Origin: Dehalococcoidales bacterium
Lineage (GTDB): Bacteria; Chloroflexota; Dehalococcoidia; Dehalococcoidales; RBG-16-60-22
Reading direction: 5' to 3'
Assembly: GCA_028714335.1 (NCBI GenBank)
Contig: JAQTMM010000004.1
Span: 1-59,284 of the forward strand
DNA length: 59,284 nucleotides
Of the stretch, positions 48,810 to 58,280 are shown piece by piece. The position numbers were made by a program, and so were the translations under genes. The notes under the pieces were generated by a model. That model ran no database searches. It was not told the origin of the DNA and saw only the letters and a program-made list of their open reading frames with translations. Each line of letters begins with the position of its first letter. The first letter of the stretch is position 1.

Positions 48810-49604
48810 TTATGGCGCCAGAGTACTGCCTAAACGGAACAAATCGCACAGTGGGATAACGGTAAAACCGGCTTCGTTGAGGTAGGCCATCTGTAACTTG
48901 AAGTTTTCTACAGGAGTGGAGGTAGATGCCGGGCCGTCACCGGTAATAAAGTGATAAACCAGGCAGACTACGGCGTTAGGGCCGGCTTTATCAACGATGG
49001 ATTTAAAAGTAGTTAAATTCTGGTTGCTGATTTGCCAGGCAGCAACGTGGAATCTGGCTTCGGGGTCGGGGTTGTTAGGGTCGAAGGTTTCATTAAGCGT
49101 CCAACTGCCTCTCGAGCAGGTATAGTTAGCCGCCATGATTTCACTAATAATTTGTTCGTTCCACTCATAATAGGGGGGAATGAATGTATCTACCACGAAG
49201 CCCATATCCTCGAGCGTTTTCTTTGAATCGAAAATTTCAGCATGCATTTGTTCGGCGGTTAGAGTAGTTAAGTTGGGGTGGGTTATCGTGTGGCTACCGA
49301 TGTCCATGCCGTACTTGGCTAACTCTTCCAGTTCGGCCGTGGACATGTATTGGTATAATCCGCTGCCTACGTCGGTGTGGCCGGTGATTACGCCGAAGGT
49401 AGCTTTAAAGCTATACTGCTTTAAAACCGGGAAAGCTTCATCGTACTGATTTTTGTAACAGTCATCAAAAAAGATGCAAACGATTTTAGCATTGGGGGGT
49501 ATAACTGCCGGCGGCGGTTTTAAGATGGTCGAATTCTGCGAACAGCCTGTGAAAACAAGGAGCAATACTAAAACAATACTAACTAATAAAAATACCCGTT
49601 TCAT
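48810..49604 (-). CDS. Lipoprotein polysaccharide deacetylase (NodB-type)
   Basis: The 264-residue precursor has a lipobox VFTGC with the cysteine at 21. The NodB fold shows IVCIFFDDCYKNQYDEAFPVLKQY (the catalytic Asp and metal Asp in FFDD), KATFGVITGHTD, and the metal His pair in DIGSHTITHPNL. A later PPYYEWNE region matches motif 3. It would remove acetyl groups from N-acetylated sugars at the cell surface. This fits the neighbouring GT2 synthases of PgaC and hyaluronan type. The second position of the TFDD motif is Phe, a mild variation. Confidence 0.88.
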   Translation of the reverse strand: MKRVFLLVSIVLVLLLVFTGCSQNSTILKPPPAVIPPNAKIVCIFFDDCYKNQYDEAFPVLKQYSFKATFGVITGHTDVGSGLYQYMSTAELEELAKYGMDIGSHTITHPNLTTLTAEQMHAEIFDSKKTLEDMGFVVDTFIPPYYEWNEQIISEIMAANYTCSRGSWTLNETFDPNNPDPEARFHVAAWQISNQNLTTFKSIVDKAGPNAVVCLVYHFITGDGPASTSTPVENFKLQMAYLNEAGFTVIPLCDLFRLGSTLAP

Positions 49605-49754
49605 TGAACCTGTACTTTATAAGATTTAAGCCTGTAGCAGACTCATCATAGATGATATCACACGAAACATAAGATGGCAACCTGTTAATAACATAAACAA
49701 TGTATACATAGTTTACAGATTGGTACTCAACGAATCATGCCATCAACCTAAGAA

Positions 49755-50765
49755 TTATCCCTTTTTTCTTCCGGTCATGCCTTGTTTTCTGAACCACTCC
49801 AACTGGTCGTGGGCGGACTCCTGCCACGGCCGGGAGGTAAAGCCCAATTCCTTGCGCGCCTGCGCCGAGCTTATTAACGAGTTACCGGCAAGGACTTCTA
49901 TGGAGTAGGCCGTAAAGACCGGCTTTTTGTTGATTAAGCGGTAATACACACTGGCTAACGCCCCGGCGGTGCGTGCCAGCAGGGTGGGTATCATAAACCT
50001 CGGTGGCGGTTGGCCGGTCTGGCGGGCAAGCTCCTTCATGAAGTCCACAACCTGCACTTGAGCGCCGGACAGGATATAGTGCTGGCCGTTTTTACCCTTC
50101 TCCGCCGCTAAAATCAACCCGTTAGCGGCATCCCGCACGTCCAAAAAGTCGTAAGCGCCTTTGACATAGGTTTTAACGCGCCCGTTATCGTAGTCTATGA
50201 TTAACTGGCCGACGTTGGAGACGTTAAAGTCGTAGGGGCCGGTGACGGCGGTGGGGCAACAGATAATGATATCCAGCCCCTTCTTTTTGGATTCATCGAG
50301 CAGCATCAAGCTGGAGCGGGCTTTGCTCCAGGCATAGTCTCCCATGACGCTTTCGGGCTTAAAGGGCAACGATTCGTCGATAGGCACACCTTGAGGCGGC
50401 GGTGCGATGGCATCCGTCGAGCTGGTGTAAACAAGGCGGCGGACGCCAGTAGCACGGCAGGCGGCTACAACGTTGCGCGTGCCCTCGATGTTCACCTTTT
50501 CCAGCACAGCTTTCATGTTGGGCATGATGGTGATGATGCCCGCCAGGTGGAATACAACGTCAACGCCTTTAAGGGCCTGGGTAATACCGGCTTTGTCGGT
50601 AATGTCGGCTTCTACTACCTCAATGTTCAGCCCTTCAATGGGCTTGAGGTTATCGTTGGGAAGGACGATAGCGCGCACGGCGTTACCGCGTTCCAGCAGC
50701 AGCCGGATGAGGACGTTGCCGATGTGGCCCGTAGCGCCGGTGACAGCGTACTTTTTAGCAGCCAA
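49755..50765 (-). CDS. NAD-dependent epimerase/dehydratase (extended SDR)
   Basis: The 336-residue protein has the Rossmann loop TGATGHIGNVL near residues 8-18, the acidic Asp in EADITD, VFHLAGI, the serine segment YTSSTDA and the catalytic YxxxK in GDYAWSKAR near residue 149. It resembles the dihydroflavonol-reductase-like or 3-beta-hydroxysteroid-dehydrogenase-like atypical branch more than a sugar epimerase. Start TTG with GAGGTG 6 bases ahead. Substrate unknown. It lies just upstream of the polysaccharide region on the same strand as the deacetylase, without a strong link. Confidence 0.85.
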   Translation of the reverse strand: MAAKKYAVTGATGHIGNVLIRLLLERGNAVRAIVLPNDNLKPIEGLNIEVVEADITDKAGITQALKGVDVVFHLAGIITIMPNMKAVLEKVNIEGTRNVVAACRATGVRRLVYTSSTDAIAPPPQGVPIDESLPFKPESVMGDYAWSKARSSLMLLDESKKKGLDIIICCPTAVTGPYDFNVSNVGQLIIDYDNGRVKTYVKGAYDFLDVRDAANGLILAAEKGKNGQHYILSGAQVQVVDFMKELARQTGQPPPRFMIPTLLARTAGALASVYYRLINKKPVFTAYSIEVLAGNSLISSAQARKELGFTSRPWQESAHDQLEWFRKQGMTGRKKG

Positions 50766-50807
50766 AATACACCTCGATACCTGGTTACACAGAAAAACTG
50801 GTTATAC

Positions 50808-51491
50808 TTAACTTAAATTCTCGTTGAATTTACCAGTGACAGCCCGGTGAATTAAGTATAGGATGGGAATGCCAAGGTTGGTCTCGACGAGGGAATTGAC
50901 GATTAACGGCACAATCCCCGTAGGGCGGATGTTGGAAATCAGTAAAACGGCTTCCCAACTGAATTGGATGCCGATGCCGATAGCCAGCAATTTTAGCAGG
51001 TTGGTTTTTTCGATTGTTTTAGTGCGCAGATTCTGGATTATCAACCACAAGTACCCGGCAAACATGACCCCAGCCATGATGGAATGATACCTTGCCGTAC
51101 CGCGCGCAATGGATATCTGGGCGAAGTTTGTCCCCAGCCCCTGGCTTAAAAACGCTATAGCTACCCACCCCGCAACAATCAGCAGGCTCCATTCCACCCA
51201 GCGGCTGTTACGGTCAAGCAAGAGCCATATCCAGGCAAAATTAGTCAGCCCGTAACTGATGCTTAACCATAGCAGGAGCCACATAGGGTCAGCACCGGTA
51301 ACCACCCGCGTACCCATTAAGTGATAAAAAATCCCGTAATCTACCGCAAAGTAGATGATACTGCCGGCAACTCCGGCAATTAACGCCAGGTAACGCTTTT
51401 TCCATAACAGGATGGCGGTAAATATGACGAGGAAAACAATATCCAGATAGATATAAAGCGAGTTAAATGCGCGTTCAACGGCGAAATCCAT
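50808..51491 (-). CDS. Seven-helix-type membrane protein, unknown family
   Basis: The 227-residue protein has about seven hydrophobic segments separated by short loops. Visible details are WKKRYLALIAGVAGSIIYFAVDYGIFYHLMG, a Trp-rich third and fourth helix (MWLLLWLSISYGLTNFAWIWLLLD) and a Tyr/His-containing GTARYHSIMAGVMFAGY. No catalytic motif or known signature is recognised. An AGGGGTG ribosome site precedes the ATG. Its stop is 42 bases before the epimerase start, so they are probably co-transcribed. Confidence 0.6.
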   Translation of the reverse strand: MDFAVERAFNSLYIYLDIVFLVIFTAILLWKKRYLALIAGVAGSIIYFAVDYGIFYHLMGTRVVTGADPMWLLLWLSISYGLTNFAWIWLLLDRNSRWVEWSLLIVAGWVAIAFLSQGLGTNFAQISIARGTARYHSIMAGVMFAGYLWLIIQNLRTKTIEKTNLLKLLAIGIGIQFSWEAVLLISNIRPTGIVPLIVNSLVETNLGIPILYLIHRAVTGKFNENLS

Positions 51492-51586
51492 ACAGCACCC
51501 CTATACTATGTTACTCTAGGTATAATTCAGTTTAGTATACAATAAACTGAAAACGTGATTCAAAGAGGTTTTATTAAAGAGGATTT

Positions 51587-51662
51587 TGGTGGAGCCGGGG
51601 GGATTCGAACCCCCTACCTTTTGACTGCCAGTCAAACGTTCTCCCAAGTGAACTACGGCCCC
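51587..51662 (-). tRNA. tRNA-Ala (anticodon GGC)
   Basis: Minus-strand acceptor GGGGCCG pairs with CGGCTCC through one G-U. The anticodon loop CTGGCAG gives GGC. The T-loop TTCGAAT, discriminator A and CCA are encoded. Confidence 0.92.
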
Positions 51663-51789
51663 GTGGACTCTTAATAATTTATCATAAACGCGGCATAACC
51701 CGCAAGATTGACCTTTCAAACATATATTGAACGGCAAGTATAAATGAGTTAGAATTCAAACAATTGCGTCGTTCATGAGGAGCGGAGAT

Positions 51790-52383
51790 ATGGCTCGTAA
51801 AATAGTTACCGGCTTTTTTGTTTGTATACTATTAGCTTCTATAGGCTTATTATCAATATCTTGCGGAGAGGATGTGCTAATTATGAAATGGAGTTCTCCC
51901 CCGGCGATGGCCATCGATGTAGATAAAAAATACACGGCGACCATTGTCATGGAAACAGGTAATCTCACACTGGAATTGTACGCTAAGGATGCGCCGATAA
52001 CGGTGAACAACTTTGTCTTCCTCGCCAGGCAGGGGTATTATGACGGCTGTACTTTCCACCGCGTTATCCCCGGCTTTATGGCCCAAGGCGGCGACCCCAC
52101 CGGCACCGGCTTCGGCGGCCCGGGCTATACTATCCCGAACGAAATATCGAACCATAAACACCTCGCCGGCACGTTATCTATGGCTAACTCCGGCAAAGAC
52201 AAGAACGGCTCGCAGTTTTTTATCTGCTATACCGATCAACCGGACCTAGACGGCAGCTACAGCGTCTTTGGAGAGTTGACAGGCGGGTGGGATGCATTCT
52301 TAAAGCTTACGCCGCGTAATCCGTCGCAGAACCCCTCGTTCGAGGGTGACAAGATAATAACGATAACTATTACCGAAGAATAG
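51790..52383 (+). CDS. Cyclophilin-type peptidyl-prolyl isomerase, lipoprotein
   Basis: The ATG at 51790 follows a GGAG that is 4 bases away. The 197-residue precursor has a signal with LSISC (Cys near 25), so it is anchored outside the cytoplasm. The cyclophilin domain shows the substrate-site [32 protein letters not shown] and the later [11 protein letters not shown]. It would help extracellular proteins fold by isomerising proline bonds. An earlier in-frame ATG at 51775 has no ribosome site. It is a single gene with no operon partner. Confidence 0.9.
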   Translation: MARKIVTGFFVCILLASIGLLSISCGEDVLIMKWSSPPAMAIDVDKKYTATIVMETGNLTLELYAKDAPITVNNFVFLARQGYYDGCTFHRVIPGFMAQGGDPTGTGFGGPGYTIPNEISNHKHLAGTLSMANSGKDKNGSQFFICYTDQPDLDGSYSVFGELTGGWDAFLKLTPRNPSQNPSFEGDKIITITITEE

Positions 52384-52385
52384 TC

Positions 52386-53099
52386 CTAAAGCTCAATGCC
52401 GATGGCGCGGAAAATACCTTTCAGGCCAAAGTATCCGGCATAGACTACGGTAAACGACTTTATCAGCTTGCCGGCAAAAACTACCAGTATGTATTTCTTA
52501 ATCCCGAACCTCATCGCTCCCGCAGCAAAGGCGGCGGGATAGAAGAACGGATTGACAATGCTGGTGACGACGAACAGCGTAATCGCGGCGTGTTTTTTAA
52601 GAAAGCCGACAAACTTATCGTAAGCTTTTTGAATCCAGCCGGTTTTACTCTGGCTAAGCGCATGCCCCGCGCTGCGCCCTGTGAAATATATTGTTATCGC
52701 CCCCACCAGTTCGCCCGCGGCTGCCAAAATGGCAACCAGCCAGGGCATGGGCATAACCGCCCCAAGGGCGAACACAATCGCCAGCATTGGCACCGGGACG
52801 ATGACCGTTGCGCCTCCCAGAATACTGATAAAAAACGCGCCCAGGTAGCCGTAATTGGCCAGTTCCTTTACCTGGTCCTTGTAAACGATGATGGCAACGC
52901 ACATCAGTACGGTGATGACAACGCACAAAATACCGATAATTAAAACCCACTTGTTAGACTTCTTTTGCTCGGTGGGTTCTTTGGCGGTTTTTTTGGTCTT
53001 GAGCGCAGTACTTTTTGTCGTTAAAGATGTTTTTTTAGAGATAGGTGAAATCTTTTTTGTTTTTCCTGCGGTTTTTTCTTCGGCAGCGCGCTCCGTCAT
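52386..53099 (-). CDS. VTT-domain (DedA/TVP38-like) membrane protein with Lys-rich N terminus
   Basis: The 237-residue protein starts with about 45 hydrophilic residues rich in Lys and Thr (KKTSLTTKSTALKTKKTAKE). A membrane helix and a VTT domain follow, with LGAFFISILGGATVIVPVPMLAIVFALGA and NPFFYPAAFAAGAMRFGIKKYILVVFAGK. The family includes lipid scramblase-like and flippase-like proteins. The positively charged N-terminal tail is unusual and could contact nucleic acid or phospholipid headgroups. It ends 3 bases from the cyclophilin gene on the other strand. The mRNA seems nearly leaderless. Confidence 0.82.
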   Translation of the reverse strand: MTERAAEEKTAGKTKKISPISKKTSLTTKSTALKTKKTAKEPTEQKKSNKWVLIIGILCVVITVLMCVAIIVYKDQVKELANYGYLGAFFISILGGATVIVPVPMLAIVFALGAVMPMPWLVAILAAAGELVGAITIYFTGRSAGHALSQSKTGWIQKAYDKFVGFLKKHAAITLFVVTSIVNPFFYPAAFAAGAMRFGIKKYILVVFAGKLIKSFTVVYAGYFGLKGIFRAIGIEL

Positions 53100-53108
53100 A
53101 TTGTCTAT

Positions 53109-53137
53109 ATTATACCTTTGTAGGGTAGCGCAGTCTA
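53109..53137 (-). promoter_or_regulatory. Promoter of the VTT-domain gene, near-leaderless
   Basis: Minus-strand TAGACT (53137-53132) and perfect TATAAT (53114-53109) are 17 bases apart. The start would fall near 53102, only a few bases before the ATG at 53099. There is no room for a Shine-Dalgarno sequence. Confidence 0.6.
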
Positions 53138-53264
53138 CTCTTTGTGTTTAGACTTTGGTTATGGTTAATATTAGTTTCATTGGCTTATGAAAACCTTGGC
53201 AACTCAAGTCAAGTATAATTTACGCTATAATCATATAATCGTAACGGAAGGGAGGTAAGGCGTT

Positions 53265-54167
53265 TTGTTCGAGTGGAATATGAGCGTGCAGAAAATGCTC
53301 GACTGCGTAGAAGAAAACCTGACTGCGCCGCTGACGCTGGAGATGCTGGCCGCCCGGCTGAACTACTCGCCGTTTTATTGTACCCGCCAGTTTCATAAGT
53401 ACGCAGGGATATCACTGCGCAACTACATCCGTCTGCGCAAGGTCGCTTCCTCCGTTATCGATTTACGGGATACCGGTGACCGTATCATCGATATCGCCGT
53501 GAAGTACGGTTTTTCATCGCAGGAGGCTTTTACGCGCTCGTTCAAAAAGGCTTACGGCATGACTCCCCACGAATACCGCGTGATGCCCAAGCCGCTGCCG
53601 CTCCTCGTTAAGCGCAACGCCTTTAACCCTTACTACTTAGGATTAATGGAGGATAGAGTGAACGAGGATTTATCTAAAAACATCACCGTCAGCGTTCAGG
53701 TAGTCCCCGCCCATAAGTTTATCGGCATCCGCTACCTGGGGGCGCCGGGCTACTTTGAGTTCTGGCATATGGACGAGGCGAAGTACCACCGCGACCGCTG
53801 TGACGAGGTTGACGGCTTATTATCCAGCATCAAGAGCTTTAACGGCATCGTGGGGGCGTGGTACACCCAAAACGGTAAAAACGGCTACATGTACGGCGTG
53901 GAAGTCCCACCCGGTTATTCGGGGGAGATTCCGGAGGGCATGGAGTGCATTTCCTTCCCGGAAAGCCCTTACGCCGTTTTCCACCACCCGCCTTACGACT
54001 TTGCCAAGCAGGAACTATCGGTGCACGAGGCTTTAAAGAAAATCATCGCTGGCTGGGACCCCGCCGAGCACGGCTATGCCTGGCGCGACGACCTGCCCAC
54101 TTACCAGCGCCATAACACCGAGAACTGGGGACAGGCCTGGGTCAAGCCGATGAAAAAGCTCAAGTAG
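53265..54167 (+). CDS. AraC-family regulator with GyrI-like ligand domain
   Basis: The 300-residue protein has two helix-turn-helix motifs in residues 1-108 (LTLEMLAARLNYSPFYCTRQFHKYAGI, then IIDIAVKYGFSSQEAFTRSFKKAYGMTPHEY), which is the AraC/XylS signature. The C-terminal part (about 138-300) is a GyrI-like small-molecule-binding domain, with SVQVVPAHKFIGIRYLGAPG and a GYSGEIPEGMECISFPESPYAVFHH segment. This build resembles the Rob/BmrR-type drug-sensing regulators. The TTG start has a strong GGGAGGT upstream. Target genes are not evident. Confidence 0.9.
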   Translation: MFEWNMSVQKMLDCVEENLTAPLTLEMLAARLNYSPFYCTRQFHKYAGISLRNYIRLRKVASSVIDLRDTGDRIIDIAVKYGFSSQEAFTRSFKKAYGMTPHEYRVMPKPLPLLVKRNAFNPYYLGLMEDRVNEDLSKNITVSVQVVPAHKFIGIRYLGAPGYFEFWHMDEAKYHRDRCDEVDGLLSSIKSFNGIVGAWYTQNGKNGYMYGVEVPPGYSGEIPEGMECISFPESPYAVFHHPPYDFAKQELSVHEALKKIIAGWDPAEHGYAWRDDLPTYQRHNTENWGQAWVKPMKKLK

Positions 54168-54170
54168 TCA

Positions 54171-54200
54171 AAAAGAAAGAGGGGGCTGAAAAGCCCCCTC
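54171..54200. terminator. Bidirectional terminator between the AraC gene and clpC
   Basis: A perfect stem GAGGGGGCT (54179-54187), loop GAAA, and AGCCCCCTC (54192-54200) has a T-rich run on the minus strand (TTTCTTTTT), so it mainly ends the clpC transcript. Confidence 0.85.
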
Positions 54201-54231
54201 CCCTTATCCCTCTTAGGGTGAATTTTCTAAG

Positions 54232-56676
54232 TTAAGCCGACTTGGTCTTGAATGTCAGCTCGTCTTTTTCTTTGTCCTTATCAACCTTCACCACGTCGCC
54301 CTCTTTAAGCTGGCCGCGCAATAGCTGGCTGGACAAAGGATTTTCCACAAACCGCTCTATAGTGCGGCGCAACGGCCGGGCGCCGTAGACGGGGTCGTAG
54401 CCTTTTTCCAGCAGCCAGTCTTTGGCATTATCCGTCAACTCCAGGGATAACTTGCGTAAGTTTAACCTTAATTCCAGGTCTTTAAGTATTATATCTACTA
54501 TCTTACGAAGTTGTTCTTTCGTCAGCTCATGGAACACGATGAAGTCATCCAGCCGGTTCAGAAATTCCGGACGGAATTTGCTTTTAAGGTCGTCTTCGAC
54601 TTTTTTCTTCATGTCTTCATAGTTTTGTTTTTCTGTGGTCGTTTTGTCCTTACGAACAGAAAATCCAATTTGGCTTTCTCTCTTGATGGTATCCATACCG
54701 ACATTACTTGTCATAATGATGATAGTATTTTTGAAGTTTACTGTCCGTCCATGCCCATCTGTAAGGCGGCCGTCATCCATTATCTGTAGCAGGGTATCAA
54801 AAACTTTTTGATGGGCTTTTTCAATTTCGTCCAACAGGATGACACTGTAAGGCCTCCGCCTCACGGCTTCGGTTAGCTGTCCGCCTTCGTCGTAACCCAC
54901 ATAGCCGGGCGGCGCGCCAATCATACGTGATACAGTGTGTTCTTGCTGGTATTCGGACATATCCAATCGGACCATAGCGTTTTCGTTCCCGAAAAGGAAC
55001 CATGCCAATGACCTAACCAGTTCGGTTTTGCCCACACCCGTCGGCCCCAGGAACATAAAGCTTCCAATGGGTCGATTCGGATTGGTTAATCCGGCGCGAC
55101 TGCGTCGTATCGCTTCTGAAACGGCTTTCACTGCTTCTTCCTGGTCAATCATCCGCTCGTGAATGCGTTCTTCCATATGAACGAATTTTTCTGTTTCACC
55201 TTCGGTCATTTGAGAGACCGGTACGCCCGTCCAACTGGATATCAGCTCGGCGATTTGTTCGCTGCTGACTTCTTCATTGATTTTCTCTTTCTTAAGCCAT
55301 TCTTCCTTGGCTTTTTCGTACTCCGGTTCCAGCTTCATCCGCTCGGCTTTAAGCTCCGCCGATTTCTGGAAGTCGTTGCGTTGTGAAGCCGCTTCTTCTT
55401 CGTTGGTCAAACGCTTGAGGGCCTGCTCCAGTTTCTTAACCTCCGGCGGCGCGCTTTCGGTATCAATGCGCAGTTTACTGGCGGCCTCGTCTATAAGGTC
55501 GATAGCTTTATCCGGCAGCTGCCTATCGGAGACATAGCGCTGTGATAGTTTAGCCGCCGCTTCTAAAGCCTCGTCGGTTATTTTTATCTTATGGTGCGCT
55601 TCGTACCTGGGGCGCAGCACTTTAAGAATTTCGATAGTCTGCTCGACGGTCGGTTCTTCAACGAAGACCGGCTGGAAGCGCCGCTCCAGCGCTTTGTCTT
55701 TTTCAATGCGCTTGCGGTATTCATCCAGCGTGGTAGCGCCGATGCATTGTAGTTCGCCGCGCGCCAGCGCCGGTTTTAACATATTGGAGGCGTCGATAGC
55801 GCCTTCCGCCGCGCCCGCACCCACGACGTTGTGAATCTCGTCTATAAAGAGGACGACCTCTTTTTTGGCTTCTTTAACCTCGTCCATGACCGCCTTGAGA
55901 CGTTCCTCAAATTCGCCGCGGAACTTGCTGCCGGCCACCAGCGCCCCCATATCCAGGGCGATGACCTTACGGCCTTTTAAAGAATCGGGGACGTCATCGG
56001 CGGCGATTTTCTGCGCCAGTCCTTCAGCGATAGCGGTCTTGCCGACGCCAGCCTCGCCCACGATGACCGGGTTGTTCTTGGTGCGGCGCGTAAGAATCTG
56101 CATAACGCGCTTAATTTCATTATCCCGCCCGACCACCGGGTCGAGTTCGCCTTTACGCGCCAGTTCCGTCAGGTCGCGCCCGTACTTTTGAAGAGAACGG
56201 TACTTGCTCTCCGCCCGGGCATCGTCAACGCGGCGGCTGCCGCGCAGTTTCTGTAGAGCGGCGTAGACCTTCTCCTGGGTGATGCCCGCTTCGTGCAGTA
56301 TCTTGGCGGCATCGCCTTTATCGTCGTTGACGATGGCGATGAAGAGGTGCTCGGTGCTGATAAACTCGTCCTTAAGCCGCCGGGCTTCCTCGTCGGCCTT
56401 CTGCATTACCTGGGCAATGCGCGGCGTGGCGTAAATCTGGGGCGTCTGGTAGGCTACTTTGGGCGTGTTTTCCAGGATTTCTTCCACCTTACCACGCACC
56501 ACGTCCACGTTGACCTGTAATTCTTTAAGTATCTCTCCCACCAGCCCCTGGCGCTGCACCAGTAACGCTAAAAGGATATGCTCAATATCCCACTGGCTGT
56601 GCTTGTGCTGCATCGCCATCTGCTGGGACATTTGAATAGCTTCCTGTGCCTGTTCCGTAAATCTTTCCTGCCTCAT
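54232..56676 (-). CDS. clpC: ClpC-type AAA+ unfoldase
   Basis: The 814-residue protein has the double Clp-N repeat (residues about 1-145) and two AAA+ domains with Walker A motifs GEAGVGKT (near 203) and GPTGVGKT (near 541). The middle domain is short, about 70 residues, with a UVR-like [21 protein letters not shown] piece, so this is ClpC rather than ClpB. The SQIGFSV segment near residue 671 carries the IGF tripeptide that docks on ClpP. It feeds unfolded substrates to the ClpP protease. Its start overlaps the hspR stop by four bases, in the dnaJ-hspR-clpC operon. Confidence 0.93.
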   Translation of the reverse strand: MRQERFTEQAQEAIQMSQQMAMQHKHSQWDIEHILLALLVQRQGLVGEILKELQVNVDVVRGKVEEILENTPKVAYQTPQIYATPRIAQVMQKADEEARRLKDEFISTEHLFIAIVNDDKGDAAKILHEAGITQEKVYAALQKLRGSRRVDDARAESKYRSLQKYGRDLTELARKGELDPVVGRDNEIKRVMQILTRRTKNNPVIVGEAGVGKTAIAEGLAQKIAADDVPDSLKGRKVIALDMGALVAGSKFRGEFEERLKAVMDEVKEAKKEVVLFIDEIHNVVGAGAAEGAIDASNMLKPALARGELQCIGATTLDEYRKRIEKDKALERRFQPVFVEEPTVEQTIEILKVLRPRYEAHHKIKITDEALEAAAKLSQRYVSDRQLPDKAIDLIDEAASKLRIDTESAPPEVKKLEQALKRLTNEEEAASQRNDFQKSAELKAERMKLEPEYEKAKEEWLKKEKINEEVSSEQIAELISSWTGVPVSQMTEGETEKFVHMEERIHERMIDQEEAVKAVSEAIRRSRAGLTNPNRPIGSFMFLGPTGVGKTELVRSLAWFLFGNENAMVRLDMSEYQQEHTVSRMIGAPPGYVGYDEGGQLTEAVRRRPYSVILLDEIEKAHQKVFDTLLQIMDDGRLTDGHGRTVNFKNTIIIMTSNVGMDTIKRESQIGFSVRKDKTTTEKQNYEDMKKKVEDDLKSKFRPEFLNRLDDFIVFHELTKEQLRKIVDIILKDLELRLNLRKLSLELTDNAKDWLLEKGYDPVYGARPLRRTIERFVENPLSSQLLRGQLKEGDVVKVDKDKEKDELTFKTKSA

Positions 56677-57002
56677 TCTTCGTCGCCTCCTCTCAACTCT
56701 TCAATTTCTCTTTGCGCTTCTTCCAGTTGCGTTTGCATGTCATTCATTCTTTGCATCATCCGCAGGATTACCTCCACCCCGGGCAGGTTAATGCCCATAT
56801 CGTCCACCATTGCCTTGACGCGCTTTAGCAGGGCGATGTCGTAGTCCGAGTAAAGCCTCTGCTTGCCCTGTGAGCGCCGCGGCTCGATGACGCCCACGCG
56901 TTCGTAGTAGCGCAGGGTGTAGGTGTTGGTGCCAAGCATCCTGGCGGCGATGCTGATGATGTATCTTGGCTCTCTATCGAAATTTTCTGTGTTCATAATC
57001 AA
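56673..57002 (-). CDS. hspR: MerR-family heat-shock repressor HspR
   Basis: The 109-residue protein has a MerR helix-turn-helix (YIISIAARMLGTNTYTLRYYERVGVIEPRRSQGKQRLYSDYDIALLKRV, residues about 14-62), then a long coiled helix ending EIEELRGG. HspR represses DnaK/ClpB operons by binding HAIR sequences with DnaK as co-repressor. It lies between dnaJ and clpC, the standard place for it to control its own operon. I could not find the canonical HAIR (CTTGAGT-N7-ACTCAAG) near the promoter. Confidence 0.92.
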   Translation of the reverse strand: MIMNTENFDREPRYIISIAARMLGTNTYTLRYYERVGVIEPRRSQGKQRLYSDYDIALLKRVKAMVDDMGINLPGVEVILRMMQRMNDMQTQLEEAQREIEELRGGDEE

Positions 57003-57017
57003 ATCACCTCGCTAGCG

Positions 57018-58013
57018 TCAAGCCGGTCGCAAATTGCCCAGCTGTTTGAATAACTCCTTTTCTTTGTCCGTCAGCTTCGTCGGAAGGATGACGTTTACCG
57101 TAGCTTTAATATCGCCGCTGCCGGTTTTACCTAAATGCGGCATGCCCTGACCGGCCAGGCGGAAAGTCTTGCCGTTCTGGGTCTCCGGCGGGATTTTCAG
57201 CGCTACTTTGCCTTTAAGCGTGGGAACCTGAACCTCGCCGCCCAGCACCGCTACACTCAACGGCACCGGTATGCTCGTAATCAAATCGTCGCCCTGACGC
57301 TCAAAAACAGCGTGTGGCCTGACGGTGATATTCAGGTAAAGGTCACCGCTGGCGCCGCCGCCGTAGCCTGCCTGCCCTTTGCCGGATATCCTGACGCGCG
57401 AGCCGGTGGCAACACCAGCCGGAATCTTTACTTCCAGCCGGCTCATTTTAGCCGCCACGCCCGTACCGCGGCAGGTTGAGCAGGCGACGTTCTGAATGCG
57501 CCCCGTGCCTTTACAGGCGGCGCAGGGCTCTTCGCCCTGCAGGTTAATCATGCGGGAGGTGCCGGTAAAGGCTTCCTCCAGCGTTACTTCAATGTTGGTT
57601 TCCAGGTCGCGGCCCGGCATGGCGCGGCTGCGCCTTGAAAAATTGCGGCCCCCCAGACCCCCGAACAAATCCTCGAAGATATTGTCCATCCCCCCGATGT
57701 CCCCGCTATACTGGTAGGTTGTGCCGTCGCCGGTAGGGTAGCGGCGGTACTGCGACTGCTGGCGTTCCGCCTGCTCAAATTGGTCGGCGTGCTGCCACTG
57801 GTCGCCGTATTTATCGTACTTCTTCCTTTTTTCCTTATCGGACAGCACCTCATAAGCGGCGTTCATCTCTTTAAACTTAGCCTCCGCCGCCTTATCCCCC
57901 GGGTTAACGTCCGGGTGGTACTTGCGCGCCAGCCGCCGGTACGCCGCTTTTATGTCCTTTTCCGTGGCGCCTTTGCTGACGCCTAGTATGTCGTAATAAT
58001 TTTTATTAGGCAT
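57018..58013 (-). CDS. dnaJ: DnaJ-like co-chaperone with half a zinc finger
   Basis: The 331-residue protein has a J-domain with the HPD motif at residues 33-35, so it can stimulate DnaK ATPase. A Gly/Phe-rich linker follows to about residue 135. Then only two CxxCxGxG repeats appear (C163-C166 and C177-C180), where classical DnaJ has four. The C-terminal substrate domains follow, with [24 protein letters not shown]. It is intermediate between DnaJ and the zinc-less CbpA type. DnaK and GrpE are not in the window. It is the first gene of the heat-shock operon and has an AAGGTG ribosome site. Confidence 0.9.
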   Translation of the reverse strand: MPNKNYYDILGVSKGATEKDIKAAYRRLARKYHPDVNPGDKAAEAKFKEMNAAYEVLSDKEKRKKYDKYGDQWQHADQFEQAERQQSQYRRYPTGDGTTYQYSGDIGGMDNIFEDLFGGLGGRNFSRRSRAMPGRDLETNIEVTLEEAFTGTSRMINLQGEEPCAACKGTGRIQNVACSTCRGTGVAAKMSRLEVKIPAGVATGSRVRISGKGQAGYGGGASGDLYLNITVRPHAVFERQGDDLITSIPVPLSVAVLGGEVQVPTLKGKVALKIPPETQNGKTFRLAGQGMPHLGKTGSGDIKATVNVILPTKLTDKEKELFKQLGNLRPA

Positions 58014-58033
58014 ATTTTTACACCTTAATATAT

Positions 58034-58063
58034 ATTATAAAGTGGTTGCAAAGTAATTGTCAA
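58034..58063 (-). promoter_or_regulatory. Promoter of the dnaJ-hspR-clpC operon
   Basis: Minus-strand TTGACA (58063-58058) and TATAAT (58039-58034) are perfect and 18 bases apart. The start near 58027 gives a leader of about 14 bases before the dnaJ ATG. No HAIR or CIRCE inverted repeat is seen around it. The remaining 58064-58280 gap up to the divergent gene is AT-rich with no other clear site. Confidence 0.75.
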
Positions 58064-58280
58064 TGATATTTCAGCAATGTTAATAATATATTGTTAAGTA
58101 TTCAACTGATAGGAAAACCTGTTTTGTATAGCTGTACGCGTTTTGCCACGCGCGGTTTTCTAGAATTTTCCAGGCAACCTGAACACAATGAAGCAACCTG
58201 TAAGGCACTAAAACGTATATATATATTGTAAGAGTAGACAATTAATATAAATGACACGTAGAATGATAGGAGTAAAACGA

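Noticed and set aside
58014-58280. HAIR or CIRCE operator near the dnaJ promoter
   Set aside because: Neither CTTGAGT-N7-ACTCAAG nor TTAGCACTC-N9-GAGTGCTAA is present.
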